Under the pieces are notes generated by a model. It made no database searches. It saw only the letters and a program-made list of their open reading frames with translations, and was not told the origin of the DNA. The position numbers and the translations under genes are program-made. A stretch of DNA of 64,000 bases from Sophora flavescens (lineage: Eukaryota; Streptophyta; Magnoliopsida; Fabales; Fabaceae), in NCBI GenBank assembly GCA_030762895.1, contig CM061070.1, forward strand, positions 102,348,759-102,412,758, read 5' to 3'. Below, piece by piece: positions 1 to 11,293 of the stretch. The first letter of the stretch is position 1; each line of letters opens with the position of its first letter.

Positions 1-1921
1 TTTAAAATAAATTCACCTTTGCACAGGGTCCAAGATAGCAGCGCTATACGATAAACCCTTACAATTCATACGACACTTGAGGATGAATAAGTCCATACAT
101 CAACGTCATATATTGTTGCATGAATTCAAAAGATATTTTTATAAATGAAAATGGGTAAAATTGGTTAAAAGTGTAAATTAAAAAAACATTTATTATTTTT
201 TACAAAAAGGGAATTCACTCTTGCGCAGGGTTAAAGATAGCAAAGTCATACGATGAACCCTTACTATTCATACGACACTTGAGGGTGAAAATCATACATC
301 AACATCATAGATTGTTGCCTGAATTCAAAGAATTTGATTTTTCTTAAAAGATTTTATTTTATTTTATTTTTACAAAAGAAATTATATTATTTGAAGATGC
401 ATCTTTCTTGATGAGACAAGAACACAAATTTGACCCAATTCTAGAAAACCCATGATCATAAAAGCCTTTTTTGTTTTATTTTTGTTTTTATCTTCTCAAA
501 CCTTAAGTTGGGCCAACTAGTAAGCCCACATGCATCACCTTCAGACCAAAAAAAAACATTAACCCTAACAAAATCTAATACATAAAAATAAATAAAAGAG
601 AACAAGGTATTATTGAACCCATCAATACCAAATAGCATCTGGAGCTACCAATAGTAGAGACAGGGGAGGAGAAACACGACTGGCTGAGCATGGCGGCGGC
701 GAGCGGTGGCAATTCTGGAAGCATGCCAGTCGAGCGGCGAGGCAGAGGGGGCGACACTTGTCATAGCGGCTTCAGATCCGTATGGTGGCAGCGGCGGAGG
801 AGAGGGGCGTTCAGGGTAGCGACGCACGGTGCTGGGCGGATATGTGTTTGGCCGTGTGTGGCGGCACTGCAGCGACGGAGAAAATGAAGGTCGGCGGTCC
901 GAGGCGCAGTCTGAGGCAGAGATGGCGGCGGTTCAGTGGCTGCAGGGATGGTTGGATGCGTGGCAGCGAGGGGTTAGAGCGACGGAGCTGGGTTCAAGGC
1001 AGCTCTGCGGTGGAGGCTCGCGGCGAAAAACGGCGTTCGCGTGGTGCAGATCGGATAGCGAAGCGGCGGCCGGCGCTGGGCGAAGCAGGGGGACGCGATG
1101 GAGGAGCCACCTGTGGGTCTGGTGTCGATGAACCTTCTTCTTCCTCAGACTTTTATCATCATCATCTCTGTGATGGTTTGTTGTTGTTGTTTTTTTTTTT
1201 TGAGTTGTAGAAGGAAGAAACGGAATAAGGAAAGAAAGAGTTTGATGAAGATGAGGTAGAATGATTCAAAGTGTTTGAATCAGAGGAAGATGGGGAGGAT
1301 GAGGGAGTTCAAAAATTATTAAGAGTTCATTTCACTCCCTTTTGCTTTGTTTATTTTTTAAAACAGTGAAGAATTTTTCTTTTAACTTTCTCTGCTCTTG
1401 AAATCCGAACGTCCCCCCATTGTACAAGATGATACTTCTGTTTATATATTAGCCATAGGGGAAGATAGTGCCAAAATTTGTTATTAGTATGTAGACAAAA
1501 ATGCAGAGGGTGGTACATTTTGTGGGGAGCATATCAGCCTTTGCTCCACCACCTTGCTTGGTTGCAATGGCAGGGATGGTGTCCCCCTCTTTCTGGAAAA
1601 AAAGTGAAAGGAAACAAAAGAAGGGAAATAAAAGAGAAAGTTGGTTTACCTCAAATGGAAGAAGACAAAGCAAGGATGGAAAAAAAGGACAAGGAATTAA
1701 AATTTATTTTTATATTTTTTTTTTGAATAAAAACCAGAAGAAGTTTTTTTTTTAATCATGGGCTCAACAAGCCATTTGTAATAATAAAATGAAAATGGGC
1801 TACACTAATTCTATAATGGGCCAAGAACAAAAACATTTTTTTGTTTTATTTTTATCATTTTTTTGTTTACTATTTTTCAAAACATTAATTAAAAAAATCC
1901 GGGTAAAATTAGGTGTTCACA
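1..1921 (-). mobile_element. Ogre-like LTR, truncated by window edge (left arm)
   Basis: This is the reverse complement of 30612-32532, the first 1.9 kb of the 5' LTR of the Ogre-like element further right. The LTR start (TGTGAACACC on the minus strand) lies at 1921 and the remainder is off the window. The flank beyond the terminus (CAAAC, then GGACGGAGG) is the same as at the right-hand element, so both represent the same insertion site. A GC-rich stretch (about 660-1130) stands out in otherwise AT-rich sequence. No target-site duplication can be checked at the missing end. Confidence 0.85.
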
Positions 1922-2551
1922 CAAACGGACGGAGGCAAATTATATAATATCCTATTCGACTTTGGTCGGTTTTGGATTTTTTACCTCGAAACAGACCGTT
2001 GTCCACCCCTATAGGAATGGTAAGACACTTATTGATATCTTTTTTCAAAAAAAAAAAAAATTGAACATTAAAATAGTTATATTATATTGTATATCCTTTG
2101 GGATTTTTTGTTGTATTTTTAAAATACGTATAAAAAGAGAAAAATAAATATACATAATATTCAAAACTTGAATTTTAAATAAATTTTTTCATAGACAAGT
2201 ATATTTGCTGACAAGAATACAACCAACACTCCTCTGATCTAGGTCCAACTCCTAACACACACACACATTTCAATCTAATTTCATTTTAAGTATCTCGTTT
2301 TTTTTCTTCTCATTTTTGTTAATTCTCTTTTTGACTCTTGAGATATTTCTCATCAAGTCATTTGAAACATATCTATTTTGATGTCTCACTTGATTGTGCA
2401 TAAATAGCACAGCTTTTGCAAATTGTCAATTTCAGAAACAACCACTAAGAAACTTTGCTATATCTTTTTATTTTTTTATTTTTATTTTTATTTTTATTTT
2501 TGGTTTTTTTAGGCATAAACTTGTTATAACCTCTTGAAGAGTGGGCCGAGG
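1922..2551. other. Unclassified spacer between Ogre LTR and chromovirus LTR
   Basis: About 630 bases with no convincing gene. It holds a T-rich run of TTTTTA-type units near 2466-2510 and a short CA run near 2258-2269. A stretch at about 1999-2012 reads, on the minus strand, TAGGGGTGGACAACGG, which resembles the terminal inverted repeat of hAT-type transposons. The same sequence recurs inverted at 29982-30606. Confidence 0.4.
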
Positions 2552-2959
2552 TGCGACACCCATTCTAGGGTCATCACATAGTTAGCAAAATATGGAAAAT
2601 TAAATTAAGGCGCTGGTTACTTTCGGAAAATATAACTTTTAAGTAATTACTTTATTGTGGAAATTGTGATAATTTTTTTTTGATCTTTATGACATAGCAT
2701 CCAAACACAAAGTGAATAAAACAAACGTATACGAATATATATATGCATCATAAGTTTTAAACAAACTACAACCACTAAGTTTACAAAAGATGCCTTTATC
2801 GATATAGGCCATTTTTACACACTAAGTTAGAAAGTATAAAGACATATACAAAATAGTAATGAAACGTCCAGAACCATACAAAAACTAATGGCTCTCAGTA
2901 GTCAGATCAACTGACGAATATCACTACCCCAAAATAACTAAACCTATAGCTGGTCTATA

Positions 2960-3472
2960 CTAATGGAAACCATTAGGGAGATCATGATGATCACCCCCTC
3001 CTAAAACAGAACTGTCCGATGACGACGCTGCTTCTCCCACACCCTCGTCGGGTGAATCATCGTCGTCATCATCAACAGGTGGAATATCCTCAAGTAAATC
3101 CTCTACTAACTCTTCGGGATCCTCCTCAATCCCATCATCCAGAACTACCTCTACTGGAGGCTCAACTGGTGCAGCTACAACTAGTGCATCTATCTGTAAA
3201 GGCTGACCCAACTGAGGGTGAAACTCGAACACTCCATGATCCATAAAGTACGGTAGGTAAAGCCACGACGGAGGTAGAGATACCTCGCAAGTGTCCACGA
3301 CGTGAGTCCTGCGCTGAGGTCCTGCAGCTAGTGTGCCAGTAACCTCGCGAGTGGGGACAAAGTAGGTGGCAGTAGTTGCCCTAGGATTTATCTCCCAAGC
3401 ACCACCATGTGCCCTGTGCTCAAACGTAATGCTGCGGATCACCGAGTGCGCCAGGGGCATCATCGGATCCAT
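2960..3472 (-). CDS. 170-codon ORF inside the chromovirus 3' LTR, unknown function
   Basis: An open frame in the sense direction of the element, starting MDPMMPL and ending in a strongly acidic tail (a DDDDDD run, then SPDEG) and a serine/glycine-rich end. I do not recognise the family. The middle part is moderately hydrophobic with no clear membrane segment or zinc motif. The same ORF, also 170 codons, is open in the 5' LTR (11699-12211). Between the two copies the length changes are multiples of three and balance out, and most other differences are substitutions. This contrasts with gag and pol of the same element, which are broken many times. It ends about 400 bases before the LTR end. It could be a translated accessory ORF, a captured fragment, or a chance open frame kept by recent LTR identity. 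Confidence 0.45.
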   Translation of the reverse strand: MDPMMPLAHSVIRSITFEHRAHGGAWEINPRATTATYFVPTREVTGTLAAGPQRRTHVVDTCEVSLPPSWLYLPYFMDHGVFEFHPQLGQPLQIDALVVAAPVEPPVEVVLDDGIEEDPEELVEDLLEDIPPVDDDDDDSPDEGVGEAASSSDSSVLGGGDHHDLPNGFH

Positions 3473-3763
3473 CTAATCTCAGATATAAATAAATATACCA
3501 CAAGTAGAGAACGAACGAGAAAACATGCAAGAGTGAGAAACCAATATATGGATTTAACTCGACAACTACATGCACGACACAACAGAAAACACATACACAT
3601 ATACATGTTATGTCAACATAAGCATTCATATCAAAGCAAATAGTTTATCAATGGGTTTCACACCCCAAACATCATCATTTGAAAAACTATACTTGAACAC
3701 TTCAAATACATCGTCTAAATTCGCACTTAATCTCATGAGATATCCCAACACATGATGAGTTGA

Positions 3764-4045
3764 TCAGGCTCGATTGCCATCCCATGGCATAAAGGCATAC
3801 AGCCACAGGCACGCAGCAAAAAAAAAAACCCATTGCACACTGTCCAAACCCAAGGCACAGTGATAAAACCGTAAATGGGGTTTCATTGTCCAACCAGGGC
3901 ATAATGAAGAAAAACCGTAGCATGAAATACCTGACTCCGCAAGGTACTCACACATAGAACCGTGGGCATGTCTGCCAAATACATGCAAAAACACTTTGTT
4001 CTTGATACTTTTATTTGTGTTCAATCTTTCCATGCCGAAGCTCAC
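3764..4045 (-). CDS. Small ORF in chromovirus LTR, 93 codons, doubtful
   Basis: A short sense-orientation frame starting MSFGMERLN, upstream of the 170-codon ORF. Its counterpart in the 5' LTR (12471-12782) keeps the first 70 or so residues but changes frame at a poly-A/T run of different length, so the C-terminus differs (93 versus 103 codons). This suggests it is not maintained as a protein. No family recognised. Confidence 0.2.
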   Translation of the reverse strand: MSFGMERLNTNKSIKNKVFLHVFGRHAHGSMCEYLAESGISCYGFSSLCPGWTMKPHLRFYHCALGLDSVQWVFFFAACLWLYAFMPWDGNRA

Positions 4046-5514
4046 AGGCTTATGACCAACATAGTTTTAAACATCTTTAAAACTTTCATTAATAACACAG
4101 GGCCTCAAAGTCCGAGTGCTCAATCACGAAACCCCTAGACCAATGCACCGGTCTTAGGTTCATGGTAATAGAAAACATTTCAAATGTTTTTAACACAATA
4201 GACACCAAGTCTATATGACCTCAAAGTCCAAAGGACACCAAGTCCCTAACCCAACCAGAACCTTAGTACCCCCAACGTCTCGATTACTAAGTTCAAAACC
4301 ACTTTTAACACAGTTGAATTAAACTTGATTTCGAAAAATCATTTCAATTGGGAAATCCTTCCATAAAATTATCTGATACTAAAAATTAGTTTTCAGAAAA
4401 GTGAGTCACATGAGGTTCAAACTTATTTAAAATACGTACTGCTATTTTCGAAACACTTGCCGTCGATACTTTTCCAAATTGCCGTCGATTAGCACTTTTA
4501 AAGCCATTTAAGCCAAACTTAGTCTTTTCCACTTAAATCATTTTATAAAGTCATAATTAAGTTATTTTAGAAAATTAATTTCATAGAATAACTTTTTATA
4601 ATATTAAGGAATTTCTTACGTAAAAATTAGCAGTACCAAAATAATTTCACGGTTACGCCCTCACTATGACTTATAGTTCACTCTTACACCGTTAAAACAT
4701 TAAAATAATGATATTTTCCAAAAACATTTATTTTTCCCAAATACAATTCCCCGTCACTATTATATTCCAATATTTTACCGTTAAAACATTGAATATAATT
4801 AATAAAGCTTCTTAAAGCTTTTATCTGATTAATTGATTGGGCACTGACCACTACTGTAAGGCTATCAAACAACAATCAACAACAACATCATAATAATATT
4901 CCCAAGCAGATCATGCATCACAACATTACAATATATCACTGCAGATAAACAGCTAAATACAGATAACCAATCACAGATAAAATAACACAACTTAAACCAA
5001 TCAAACAAACACCAACAGATAAATAATACAGATATCAACTAGATAGCACATAGCCATCGAATAATTCCCTCAGGAAATCCCCTCTTACCTCTTGAAGAAT
5101 TTAAACCTTCGATTACTAATGTTGACACGATTCCAAAAATCCGCGACACACGTACGAGTCACAAATCACTATCCTTCAATAAATCACAAGTCAACCAATC
5201 AAATTCAAGCAAATAGATCACCTAGTCCTCTACGATAGGTCACGACCTCCATAAGGTTTAGTGGCTAAAATTTCTAAATTTGCTTAAGTCATTGGATTAA
5301 TGATCCTAAGTACTTAAGTCTTTAAAACACATGATTAACAACAAAGATTGAAACAAAAACTTCCAAGTTCCTCAATGTATAAATTCGGCCAAGGCATGAA
5401 AATAGGGAAAGAAATTTTAGTTTGACATAAGAGCTTGGATTCATCATGAACACATACTAGAAGGATGAAATATAAGATCAATTTCTAAAAATGAAACAAA
5501 AGTTCCTCCACCCA

Positions 5515-5522
5515 CTTTTATA
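5515..5522 (-). promoter_or_regulatory. Candidate TATA box in chromovirus LTR
   Basis: TATAAAAG on the minus strand, about 1.1 kb inside the LTR, preceded by the motif CAAGGCCGAAACCC. Its mirror is at 27001-27008. The position is plausible for an LTR promoter, but no start site can be shown. Confidence 0.35.
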
Positions 5523-6648
5523 GGGTTTCGGCCTTGACAAGAAAAATGGGAAGGAAAATTTTGTTTGCAACAATATCTTGGATTAGGATAGTAGAGATGA
5601 TAATAGGAACATAGAAATTGGTTTCACATTTTTAGTATTTTTCTATGATTTATCAAAGTTAAGAACAACAAAGATGAACATAATGAAAAAGGCATTGAAA
5701 TGAAAAACTTTATGAAGAACATGAACTTGATTGATGATGAGGATCATAGATTACCTCTTGGAACTTGAAAACTTGCAAGAAATCAAACACTTGCTTCACA
5801 AACTCGAGCTTTTTGAGTTATAGAGAAATGGAGGAATAGAGAAGATGATAGTAAGTTCAAAAGTGTTGAGGAAGACTCTAGTTGCATCGTAAATTTATGA
5901 GCAAGGCAAAGAGGCCTTGGGCCTTGCGCAAATTTGGCCAAAGAAAGCCCAAGTCCATTACTTGCATTTTCAACATAAAATGCTTAAGTCTTTAACCAAT
6001 GCATAGGAAAGTTTAGAGTAGGAAATTGATTCATGGAAAATGAATTCTTGGCCATGATATTGGGCTCAAAAACTGCAGCCCAAACTTGGTTTGGAAGAGC
6101 CAAAATCGATCCACTTCACTTAGTGTACCATGAAAACTAATTTAGGGACGAAAATGAAATTAATAGAAAGTTTAAGGATAAAAATGCAATTGTTAAAAAT
6201 TGCTAACATAACCTTAAGCCACATTAAACCTCACACATGGATTACTTATTCCTAAGAGAATATAGGGTTTATCCACTTATCGAGTCCCAAAACTCCCATA
6301 ATCAGCCCCGTCGTTCACTCGATTAAATATAACGCCCGTAAAACATATATTATTTCACTTTTAATGAAATAATTCTAAAAATACACGATCATAGGAAATA
6401 AAATAAAAACCTTAAGTTTTTCGTTCACGAATTAAAATTAGGTCTTCTGATCAGCATAAATGTATTGTCAATGAAATTCGCAGGCCGGATTTCACCTGAC
6501 TTTCCAACCTAAAATTTAGTCGTAGCTTTCTACGTACAAGTAGAATTGAGCGATGAACTCCGTTTATTTAAAATAATTTTCTAAAAGTCAATTAAACATA
6601 TTCATATGCATTTCTGTTATTTAAAACAGTAAAAGACAAGGTGTTACA

Positions 6649-6661
6649 TTACTACCCCACT
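6649..6661 (-). other. Polypurine tract of left chromovirus
   Basis: On the minus strand the purine-rich AGTGGGGTAGTAA directly precedes the 3' LTR start TGTAACACC. This is where plus-strand synthesis is primed in LTR retrotransposons. The same tract is at about 25864-25876 in the right arm. Confidence 0.7.
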
Positions 6662-6720
6662 AAAAAACAAATTTCGTCCTCGAAATTACGTACCTGTAAA
6701 CAAATCAGGTTACTGTAACT

Positions 6721-8183
6721 TCATTTTGTCCTCAACTTCCCAAATTGCTTCTCCGGTCCCATCATCCCAAATAACTTTGACCAATGAGATATGTTTACTC
6801 TGAGATTCTTCGTCATCTTATCCGTGATTCGTACAGGCGAAGACCCATAAGACAAGTTTTCTTTTAGTTGTGCTACATCGGGTTCAATTACGTGAGATGG
6901 ATCAGGAATATACTTCCTCAATTGTGAAACATGAAAAACATCATGAAGATTGGCAAGAAAAGGTGGTAAATAAATTTTATAGGCTACTGGACCTACACGA
7001 CGAAGAATTTGGTAAGGTCCAATGTATTTAGGAGTGAGCTTTCTGGATTTAATTACCCTGCCAACCTCAATCGTTGGCATGACTCTCAAAAACACATGCT
7101 CACCTTCCTCAAACTCAAGAGGTCGTCGTCTCTTATCAGCATAACTTTTCTGTCTACTTTGAGTTATCCGCATCTTCTCCTGAATCATTTTCACCTTTTC
7201 CGTTGTTTGTTGCACGAAATCTGGTCCTAACAATAACCTCTCACCATCCTGATACCAACACAGCAGTGTTCTGCACCGTCGACCATACAAAGCTTCATAG
7301 GGTGCCATTCATATGCTCGAGTGAAAACTATTATTGTAGGTGAATTCTATCAATGATAGATATTCATCCCAACTTCCCGCATTTTCCAGCACACAGGCTC
7401 GCAACAAATCTTCAAGTGACTGAATTGTCCTCTCTGATTGTCCATCTGTTTGAGGATGATAAGTCGAACTCAAACTGAGTCTTGTTCCCAAGGAATCTTG
7501 CAGACTTTGCCAAAATCTTGACGTAAATCTCGGATCACGATCTGAGATAATACTCAACGGTACTCCATGTAATCTAACAATTTCATCGATGTATAATTGA
7601 GTTAATCATTCCAGTGGGTATTTCATATTAATTGGCAAAAAGTGAGACAACTTGGTCAGTCGATCAATTATTACCCATATAGCGTCATACCCTTTCCGAG
7701 TCTTTGGCAAACTTGACACGAAATCCATCGCAATACCGCATCCCATTTCCATTCTGGAATGTCTAAGGATTGTAGCATTCCTGCTGGTCTTTGATGTTCA
7801 ATTTTAGCCTTTTGACAAGTTAAACATGCAGCTACATACTTCATTACGTCTTTCTTCATTCCATACCACCAATACAATTTCTTGAGATCTTGATACATCT
7901 TAGTAGCTTCCAGATGTAAACTTATCTAACTCCTTTGAGCTTCTTCAAGAATTAACTTTATAAGCTCGGCATCCTCCGGTACGCAAATCCTTTCATCGAA
8001 TCTTAAGATTCCATCATTTCCTTCTTTAAATTCCGACACCGCTCCTTGCCGCACTAATTCTCTTTCTCCTCGTAGGTACTGATCACTTTCTTGCTTCTCT
8101 TTAATTTGTTCCATCAGTCCATTTGAAACAGTAATCATACCTAAACACAATTTTCCTGGCGACATCTTAATTGTCAATCGCAT
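6721..8183 (-). pseudogene. Chromovirus integrase with C-terminal chromodomain (broken)
   Basis: Integrase region of the left chromovirus, spread over several frames. In order on the minus strand: an HHCC-type zinc finger region (8183 to about 7790, with [12 protein letters not shown]), the catalytic core with ISDRDPRF (about 7540) and [11 protein letters not shown] holding the catalytic glutamate (about 7450), then the C-terminal domain (GPYQILRRVGPVAYK, about 7000) and a degenerate chromodomain just before the stop at 6721. The first catalytic aspartate region near 7720 is damaged by a frame change. Stops or frame changes occur near 7925, 7760, 7600 and 7308. The chromodomain places the element among the chromoviruses, whose integrase is thought to target heterochromatin. 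Not functional as it stands. Confidence 0.85.
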
Positions 8184-8192
8184 ATCTCATAA

Positions 8193-9630
8193 TTATTCCA
8201 ACAACTCTTGCTCTTTAACCATCATTACTGACATTTGCATTGATTTCCTGCTCAAGGCATCCGCTACTACATTTGCTTTTCCAGGGTGATACTGTAGTTG
8301 GAAATCATAATCTTTTAGAAATTTCAACCAACATCTCTGCCTCATGTTAAGATCCTTTTGATCGAATAGGTATTTCAAACTTTTGTGGTCGCTGAAAACA
8401 TTAAAAGTTGCTCCATACAAATAATGTCTCCAGACTTTTAAAGCGAATACCACTGCTGCTAACTCCAAGTCATGAGTAGGATAATTCCTTCCATGAATCT
8501 TCAATTGTCTTGAAGCATACGCTACGACTTTTCGGTCTTGCATTAGTACACATCCTAACCCTTGATGTGAAGCATCACAATAAACCTCAAAAGGTTCCTT
8601 AGGATTAGGTAGTACCAACACAGGTGAAGTAGTCAACCTCCTCTTTAATTCTTGAAAACTTTCTTCACATGCTTCCGTCCATATGAACACTTGATCTTTT
8701 CGTGTTAATTGGGTAAGAGGTCCCACTATTTTAGAGAATCCTTCAATGAATCTCCTATAGTATCCAGCTAAACCCACAAAACTATGAATCTCGGTTACAG
8801 TCTTGGGCCTTTCCCACTGTAAAGCAGCTTCAACTTTCGATGGATCCATAGCAATCCCTTCACTTGAGATTACGTGTCCTAAAAATTGAACTTGGTCTAA
8901 CCAAAATTCACACTTTTCAGGTTTCGCGTAAAGCTGTTTCTCCTTTAAAATTTGGAGAACCACACCGAGATGTCAGCATGTTTTTCTTTATTGGGAGAAC
9001 AGATTAGAATGTCATCTATAAAAACAACGACAAACTGATCTAGGTAAGGACGAAAAATCCTATTCATGTAATCCATGAATATAGCAAGAGCATTCGTAAC
9101 TCTGAATGGATCACAAGGTACTCGTAATGCCGGTAGCGTGTTTGAAACGCTGTTTTTGAAACATCTTCTGCCTTCACACGAATCTGATGATAGCCCGACT
9201 GTAAATCTATCTTTGAGAAAACAGTTGCTCCACGCAGTTGATCCATTAAATCATCTATTCTTAGAAGCGGATACTTGTTCTTAATCGTCACTTTATTCAA
9301 TTGACGGAAATCTACGCATAAATGAGAAGTTCCGTCTTTCTATTTCACTAGTAAAACTGGAGCTCCCCATGGCGATACATTGGGTCTAATGATTTCCTTC
9401 CTCATCAGTTCAACCAGTTGTCCTTTAAAGTCCTCAAGTTCTGATGGCGACATTCGATATGGTGCTATCGATATTGGTCCAGTGCCCGGACCCAGATCAA
9501 TCGCGAACTCAATCTCCCTAACAGGCGGTAGTCCAAGTATATCTTCAGGAAAAACTTCTAGAAACTCGTTGATGACAGGTATGGACGATAAATCTAACTC
9601 GCTCTTAACGTCTAAGAAAAATAATAGCAT
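8193..9630 (-). pseudogene. Chromovirus reverse transcriptase and RNase H (broken)
   Basis: The RT starts near 9630 with [16 protein letters not shown] and continues into the palm. The catalytic FIDD is at 9011-9022. RNase H follows at about 8200-8700 with [12 protein letters not shown] and [15 protein letters not shown]. The frame is interrupted by an in-frame TAG near 9339 (where related elements have lysine), a frame change near 9110 and another near 8985. The longest clean piece is 8193-8963 (256 codons). It lies directly downstream of protease and upstream of integrase, the normal Ty3/gypsy order. Confidence 0.9.
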
Positions 9631-9650
9631 GTATCCTTGGGTTCCCTCTT

Positions 9651-10060
9651 TTAAAAAGCGTTTACTTGATTATCAATTAAAAATCCAGAAATCTCATCCG
9701 CAGGAAAAACTAAAACTTTATGCGCACAATCTATTAAGCTATGGTTGGAAGATAACCAATCCATGCCTAAAATTACATCTAACTGTATTAAAGGCAAACA
9801 GATTAGATCAACAAGAAAATGTTTATCCTGAATAATGATAGGACAGTTCAAGTAAATAGAATTGACAATAACTGGCTTAGAAGTAGGGGTTGAAACAATC
9901 AGATCATACGATAATGAAGAAACAAACAATTTCAGCAGTTTCACATAATCCATCGAAATAAAAGAATGCGTCGCACCCGAATCAAAAAGTACATCTAAAA
10001 GATTACCGTTTATGTCACACTTACCCTGTATGAGATCGTCAGAGTTTGAAGCCTCCGCTC
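9651..10060 (-). pseudogene. Chromovirus aspartic protease
   Basis: Retropepsin-type domain with the active-site motif LFDSGATHSFI (codons around 9957-9983 on the minus strand) and the second conserved stretch VILGMDWLSSNH. It is open to the stop at 9651, but is in a different frame from the end of gag (frame change near 10085) and from the following RT. Related chromoviruses normally carry gag and pol in one frame, so I take these as mutations rather than programmed shifts. In an active element it would cleave the gag-pol polyprotein. Confidence 0.8.
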
Positions 10061-11107
10061 CACTCATAGTATAAACTCTTTGGTGCATTGCAATCCTTCT
10101 CCAAATGTCCCACTTGATCACAGTTGAAACATCTAACTCCCCTCGTAGGGCAAGTATCCACCATATGTCTTGTATCTCCACAGTTATAACACCTTCTGAC
10201 TTGACCTTGATTTTGATTCTTTTGACCTCCACTCCTGGTTGCATCAAAATTCGAACGGTATGGTTGTCGATTATGGTAATTTCCCGGTGGACGGAAATAA
10301 GGTTTCTTCTGACTCTCATTCCCTTTCCAATTTTGGTTTTGGTTATTGAAACGAGAGGGTCCACCAACATTCCCCCTATTATCCTTTCCCTTCCTCATCT
10401 GTTCTATTTTTCGACTCATTTCAACTAGAGCTTGAAAATTACGGAGTTGCAGAGGTAAAACAAACTCCTTAATCTCAAATCGTAGTCCTGCCTCAAACCT
10501 CTCACACTTCCAGCTTTCATTTGGTTGAGCTTGAAATAAACGGAAGTATTTAGCAAGCGATTCAAACTTCGTCGCATACTCCCCCACAGATAAATATCGT
10601 TGTTGTAACCCCAAAATGTTGTTCTTTCTTGATCCTTACACTCTCCGGAAAATACTTGTCCATGAATGCGGTTCGAAAAATGTTCCTGGTAGTGTCCTGA
10701 TGATCAGCTTCTAGTAGTTGCCTAGCACCTTTCCACCAGTACTCCGCATCTCCTATCAGTAGGAATGCAGCATAAGTAACTCTAACTTCTACCGGAGTGA
10801 CCACCAGCTCAAAGATTTTCTCCAGCTCTAGAATCCATAAATCAACCTTCTCATGGTCAGCATTTCCACCAAATTGTGAAGGATTTTGGCTTCCAAACGC
10901 AATCAGAGCCTTGCCCCCCGCAGCTTGCAGATTCTGGGCATTCATAGATGCAGTTTGATTTGAAATCGCAGCTGTCACATTTTCCATCGCCTGAGCCGTA
11001 TAATCCACTTCTTATTCATAATTTTCATTCATATTAACACGACCACCAATGGGACCACCTCGACGACCCCTTCCACGACCACGTCCACCTTCTGGTTCTA
11101 GTTCCAT
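10039..11107 (-). pseudogene. Chromovirus gag (broken)
   Basis: It starts with ATG at 11107 followed by an Arg/Gly-rich N-terminus. An in-frame TAA comes about 30 codons in. The capsid domain then follows with YAAFLLIGDAEYWWKGARQ (retrotransposon gag type), a frame change near 10610, and SVGEYATKFESLAKYF. Two CCHC zinc knuckles come near the end (CYNCGDTRHMVDTC and CFNCDQVGHLEKDC, about 10110-10190), the RNA-binding nucleocapsid part. It lies just inside the primer-binding site. A second, error-rich copy is at 21426-22465. Confidence 0.85.
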
Positions 11108-11277
11108 AACTGACCTACAAGACAAAATCAGTTAGACCACAACCAGAAAATGAAACGTGTACTTAGGTATTAACGCACATTACTTCTAAGAAGTAATTCA
11201 AACAAGTCTCACTTCAGAGAAAACACAACGTCAACACAACAGACCTATTTCCCAAAGATTCCCGAAAGACTCGAACA

Positions 11278-11289
11278 GCTCTGATACCA
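11278..11289 (-). other. Primer-binding site, initiator tRNA-Met type
   Basis: TGGTATCAGAGC on the minus strand, four bases from the end of the 5' LTR. This is the standard PBS complementary to the 3' end of plant initiator tRNA-Met. It fixes the element's orientation and LTR boundary. Confidence 0.9.
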
Positions 11290-11293
11290 CAAA

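Larger units (their letters stand above)
2552..6648 (-). mobile_element. Chromovirus 3' LTR (left arm), about 4.1 kb
   Basis: The LTR starts TGTAACACC at 6648 on the minus strand, directly after a polypurine tract, and ends at 2552 with GGGTGTCGCA, a mutated form of GGGTGTCACA. The body matches the partial 5' LTR at 11294-14396 at high identity by eye. A TATA-like TATAAAAG lies at 5515-5522. It contains two sense-orientation ORFs (2960-3472 and 3764-4045). The 5 bases outside the terminus are CGAGG, but the partner duplication cannot be tested because the other LTR is interrupted. The long LTR fits the Tekay/Del chromovirus group. Confidence 0.85.

Noticed and set aside
782..1210. Antisense 142-codon ORF in the Ogre LTR as a real gene
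   Set aside because: Low-complexity GC-rich sequence with no recognisable domain. Kept only as an observation on base composition.
10039..10090. Programmed frameshift between gag and protease in the first chromovirus
   Set aside because: Related chromoviruses use one frame, no slippery heptamer plus structure is evident, and many other frame changes occur nearby.
11278..11289. tRNA-like match at the primer-binding sites as a tRNA gene
   Set aside because: Only the 12-18 bases complementary to the tRNA 3' end are present; no cloverleaf.
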